DNA from: Thermoleophilaceae bacterium
GTDB lineage: Bacteria > Actinomycetota > Thermoleophilia > Solirubrobacterales > Thermoleophilaceae
Assembly (NCBI GenBank): GCA_013696425.1
Contig: JACCYP010000062.1
Location: 1-22,078, forward strand
Reading direction: 5' to 3'
Length of the DNA stretch: 22,078 nucleotides
The notes beneath the pieces were generated by a model, which was given only the letters and a program-made list of their open reading frames with translations, searched no databases and had not been told where the DNA came from. Numbering within the stretch: the first letter of the stretch is position 1; each line of letters begins with the position of its first letter. The position numbers and the translations under genes are program-made. Below are positions 19,257 through 22,078 of this stretch, piece by piece.

Positions 19257-22078
19257 ACCTGCGCCCGCGTCCAAACGAGTTCGCCGCCGGTGCCACGCCG
19301 CGCATGTCGCCCTCCTCCGTGGACCAGGTGCGCGTCGGCTCGATGTGGCGCACCTCGCCGACGGGCATGTCGGGGCGCTCGAGGCGGTTCACGCGATCGA
19401 CCACCACGTTGATCGTGCCCTCGCGGCGCTCTAGCCGGCCCTCCCCCATCACGAGCGGCTCGGAGCGCACGGCCAGGCGGCAGGAATCGTGAACCGGCGG
19501 CGGCACGATCAGGTTCGCCGTCCCGAACTCGTCCTCGAGCAACATGAAGCAGACGCCCTTCGCGGTCGCCGGGCGCTGGCGCGCGACCACGAGCCCCGCG
19601 ACCCGCACGCGGTCGCCGTGACGCATGCCGTCGAGGTCGCGGCTCGAGCGCAGGTCGGTGCCGAGCATCGGGCGCATCAGCTCGAGCGGGTGCTCGCGCA
19701 GGGTCACGTTGGTCGAGCCGTAGTCGGCCACCATCCGCTCCCACGGCGAGAGCTCCGGCAGCTCGGGCGCGTCGCCCGGCTCGATCGGCAGCGCGAGCTG
19801 GTCCCCGTCGGCGGGCACGGCCGCGCCGAGCAGCCACAGTGCCTCGCGGCGTGAGCCCTCCGCGAGATCGTCGCACGCCCCGGCCCACGCGAGCCGCTCG
19901 AGCGATCCGCGCGAGGCGTGGCAGCGTGAGGCCATGTCCTCGAGCGAGGCGAACGGCTGGCGCTCGCGCTCGGCGACGAGTGCCTCGACCTCCTCGGCCT
20001 TGACGCCGGACACGTAGGCGAGCCCCAGCCGCACCCCAAGGCCACGCCCTGTGAACTGTGAACTGTCAACCGTCAACTCAGTGCGACAGAGCACGTCCGA
20101 GCTCAACACAGACGGCGGCAGCACCGGCACCTTCCGCCGCTGCGCCTCGTGCACCAGCGTGTCCGGCGGGTAGAAGCCCATCGGCTGCTCGTTCAGCAGC
20201 GAGGTGAGGAACTCCGGGCCGTAGTGCACGCGCAGCCAGGTCGACTGGTAGGCGAGCAGCCCGAACGCCGCCGAGTGCGACTTCGGGAAGCCGAAGCCGG
20301 AGAAGCCGACGATCTGGTCATAGACCCCCTGGGCGGTCTCCGGCGAAGCCCCGCGCGCGACGCCGCCGGCGATGAACTTCTTCTCGAACGAGCGCATCGC
20401 CTCCTCGGAGCGGGCGCGGCTCATCGCCCGCCGCAGCCCCTCTGCCTCGCCGGCCGAGAAGCCGGCGAACGCCTGCGCGACCTCGATCACCTGGTCCTGG
20501 AAGACGATCGCGCCGAGCGTGTCCTTCAGCACCGGCTCGAGCGAGGGGTGCGGATAGGGCACCTGGAAGCTCGGGTCGGCGCGCAGCGCCCGGCGGCGCT
20601 CGATGTAGGGGTGCACGGCGCCGCCGAGGATCGGCCCGGGGCGCACGAGCGCGACCTGCACGGTGAGGTCGTCGAGCGTCTCGGGCCGCGTGCGCTTGAG
20701 CATCTGCATCTGCGCGCGGCTCTCGATCTGGAACACGCCCATCGTCTCGGCTTCCTGGATCTCCTCGTACACCGCCCTGTCGTCGTAGGGGATCCGCGTC
20801 AGGTCGATCCGCTCGCCGCGGGCGCGCTCGATCTCGGTCACGCAGCGCTCGACCGCGGAGAGCATCCCGAGGCCGAGCAGGTCGATCTTCAGGAAGCCCG
20901 CGTCCTGGCAGGACTCCTTGTCCCACTGCACGAGCTGGCGGCCCTCCATCGCCGCCGGCTGGACGGGGCAGATGTCGATCAAGGGCTGGGTGGCGATCAC
21001 CATCCCGCCGGGGTGCTGGCTCACGTGGCGCGGCAGCTCGGCCGCATCGCGCACCAACCGCACGAGCGCCTGCCAGCGCGGGTTGCGCGCGCTCCTGCCG
21101 GCCGCGGCGTCCACCTCGCCCTCGATCTCGTTGCCGGCCCAGGGATCGGCGCGGCCGGCCACGCGCTCCACCTCACCCGGCGGCAGCCCGAGCGCCTTGC
21201 CGAAGTCGCGGATGGCGGAGCGCACGCGGTAGGTGGCGAACGATGCGACGAGCGCCGACTTGTCGTGGCCGTAGCGCTCGTGCACGCGCGGGATGAGCTT
21301 CTCGCGGATGTCGCGCGGGAAGTCGATGTCGATGTCGGGCAGCGCCGTCAGGTCCTCGTGGAGGAAGCGCCCGAGCGTGAGCTCGTTCTCGATCGGGTCG
21401 ATGCCCGAGAGGCCGGTGAGGAAGCAGATGATCGAGGACACGCTGGAGCCACGCCCACGGCCCGGCGGCAACAGGGCGCGCGCGGCGTCGCCCCCGCGCA
21501 CCTCCACCGCCACCTCGCGCGCGAGCTCGAGCAGGTCGCGGTGGAGCAGGAAGAAGCCGGCGAGGCCGAGCGCGGCCACGATCCGCAGCTCCTCGTCGAG
21601 GCGGCGCTGTGCTTCGGCGCGCGTCGCGCGGCCGGCGAAGCGTGTGTCCATCAGGTGGGCGCACAGCCCGGCAAGCTTGCGGTCGGCGCCGGGGTCCTCC
21701 GCGCCGGGGTAGGTGTAGCCGAGGTCCTCGGTGAGGTCGAAGCGCAGGCACTCGGCCAGCCGGCCGGACTCCTCGACCGCGCCGGGGTGGTCGCGGAAGC
21801 GCTCGCGCATCGCGCCCGGTGGGGCCAGCGCGTGGGAGGAGTTGCCGCGCCGGGCGGGCTCGGATTCGTCGAGCGTGGTTCGCAGGCGGGCGGCCACGAA
21901 CGCGTCCTGAAGGCGGGAGCGCGAGCGGGAGTGGACGTGCACGTTGCCGCTGGCGACCGTCCTGACACCGAGGCGCTCGGCGAGGTTCGCGAGCTGGCGA
22001 TTGCGGCGGCGGTCGTGGCGCTCGAAGGGGCGCTGGAGCTCGACACGCAGGTTCTCCGCCCCGAACGCGCGCTTCAGC
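19255..22078 (-). CDS. dnaE2: Error-prone DNA polymerase DnaE2 (ImuC), C-terminal ~940 residues; N-terminus off right edge
   Basis: A C-family polymerase used with ImuA/ImuB in mutagenic translesion synthesis. The visible part starts in the PHP domain (ERHDRRRNRQLANLAERLGV, then ASGNVHVHS). It continues with the palm (GRGRGSSVSS and the catalytic PDIDIDFP acids), the thumb/fingers (GGMVIATQPL, FLKIDLLGLGMLSAV, FQIESRAQMQMLKRTRPE), the HhH region and a C-terminal OB fold (VRVAGLVVARQRPATAKG). It ends in a GRGRR tail without the beta-clamp-rich tail of DnaE1, and the short PHP and OB pattern favours DnaE2. The frame is open to the right edge, so an internal GTG at 21942 is not the start. A heptamer repeat codes for about ten residues near the middle. 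imuA/imuB would lie to the right if present. Confidence 0.93.
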   Translation of the reverse strand, partial: LKRAFGAENLRVELQRPFERHDRRRNRQLANLAERLGVRTVASGNVHVHSRSRSRLQDAFVAARLRTTLDESEPARRGNSSHALAPPGAMRERFRDHPGAVEESGRLAECLRFDLTEDLGYTYPGAEDPGADRKLAGLCAHLMDTRFAGRATRAEAQRRLDEELRIVAALGLAGFFLLHRDLLELAREVAVEVRGGDAARALLPPGRGRGSSVSSIICFLTGLSGIDPIENELTLGRFLHEDLTALPDIDIDFPRDIREKLIPRVHERYGHDKSALVASFATYRVRSAIRDFGKALGLPPGEVERVAGRADPWAGNEIEGEVDAAAGRSARNPRWQALVRLVRDAAELPRHVSQHPGGMVIATQPLIDICPVQPAAMEGRQLVQWDKESCQDAGFLKIDLLGLGMLSAVERCVTEIERARGERIDLTRIPYDDRAVYEEIQEAETMGVFQIESRAQMQMLKRTRPETLDDLTVQVALVRPGPILGGAVHPYIERRRALRADPSFQVPYPHPSLEPVLKDTLGAIVFQDQVIEVAQAFAGFSAGEAEGLRRAMSRARSEEAMRSFEKKFIAGGVARGASPETAQGVYDQIVGFSGFGFPKSHSAAFGLLAYQSTWLRVHYGPEFLTSLLNEQPMGFYPPDTLVHEAQRRKVPVLPPSVLSSDVLCRTELTVDSSQFTGRGLGVRLGLAYVSGVKAEEVEALVAERERQPFASLEDMASRCHASRGSLERLAWAGACDDLAEGSRREALWLLGAAVPADGDQLALPIEPGDAPELPELSPWERMVADYGSTNVTLREHPLELMRPMLGTDLRSSRDLDGMRHGDRVRVAGLVVARQRPATAKGVCFMLLEDEFGTANLIVPPPVHDSCRLAVRSEPLVMGEGRLERREGTINVVVDRVNRLERPDMPVGEVRHIEPTRTWSTEEGDMRGVAPAANSFGRGRR
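20052..20079. repeat. Four-unit heptamer tandem repeat inside dnaE2
   Basis: Four 7-nt units follow each other: TGAACTG, TGAACTG, TCAACCG, TCAACTC. On the coding strand they read around GTTGAC/GTTCAC and encode LTVDSSQFTG. The stretch is 13/28 G+C, far below its surroundings. Heptamer arrays of this TCAACTG/TGAACTG type occur in short-tandem-repeat families of several bacteria. Here the array keeps the reading frame open. Confidence 0.75.

Noticed and set aside
1..22078. CRISPR arrays, tRNA or rRNA genes
   Set aside because: No regularly spaced repeats and no recognisable tRNA or rRNA segments were seen on either strand.

Overview
The window is G+C-rich throughout, with GTG and TTG starts, many overlapping start/stop codons, an EthA-like Baeyer-Villiger monooxygenase, a DnaE2-type polymerase and an efp/nusB/xseB/ispA/dxs/tlyA gene set. 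This points to an actinobacterium, most likely Thermoleophilia (Solirubrobacterales or relatives). That placement is an inference from gene content and style; no rRNA or tRNA is present to confirm it.

Left part (1-7800), mostly minus strand. The backbone is efp, nusB, xseB, ispA, dxs and, at the left edge, the first 20 codons of tlyA. Accessory genes interrupt it in three places. (a) Between dxs and tlyA lie a SAM methyltransferase, a small membrane protein and an NTF2-like protein. (b) Between efp and nusB lie an unknown 111-residue gene and a HicA/HicB toxin-antitoxin pair. These overlap one another and nusB, so the chain orf111-hicA-hicB-nusB-xseB is joined by start/stop overlaps of 1 or 4 nt; ispA follows after a short gap and overlaps dxs. 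(c) Immediately upstream of efp lies a two-gene module, orf142 plus a DUF6036-type nucleotidyltransferase, which ends 4 nt before the efp start. A second copy of the first 12 efp codons (33/35 identical) lies beyond the far side of this module. A weaker copy of the tlyA promoter/start region lies beyond the methyltransferase. Accessory genes may therefore have entered at the 5' ends of housekeeping genes and left degraded copies behind.

Middle part (7650-10770), a scarred region. It holds the C-terminal remnant of an FG-GAP-repeat secreted protein (minus) abutting head-to-head the C-terminal remnant of a nucleotide pyrophosphatase/phosphodiesterase-like protein (plus). An intact EthA-like flavin monooxygenase follows, with Asp replacing the fingerprint histidine, and then the first ~80 codons of a lost phospholipase/carboxylesterase.

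Right part (10771-22078), ordinary chromosomal genes. These are a PLP-dependent D-cysteine desulfhydrase/ACC deaminase-like enzyme, an MBL-fold hydrolase, a large membrane PAS/GAF/SpoIIE phosphatase, a DUF72 protein, a secreted M19-like metallohydrolase, a two-domain tautomerase, and dnaE2, which runs off the right edge. dnaE2 carries a four-unit heptamer repeat inside its coding sequence.

A recurring regulatory pattern is a -10 hexamer (TACGCT three times, TAGGCT, GATAAT) exactly 6 nt before the start codon. It is seen at five genes and predicts leaderless mRNAs. All identifications come from reading the sequence; no database search was possible.
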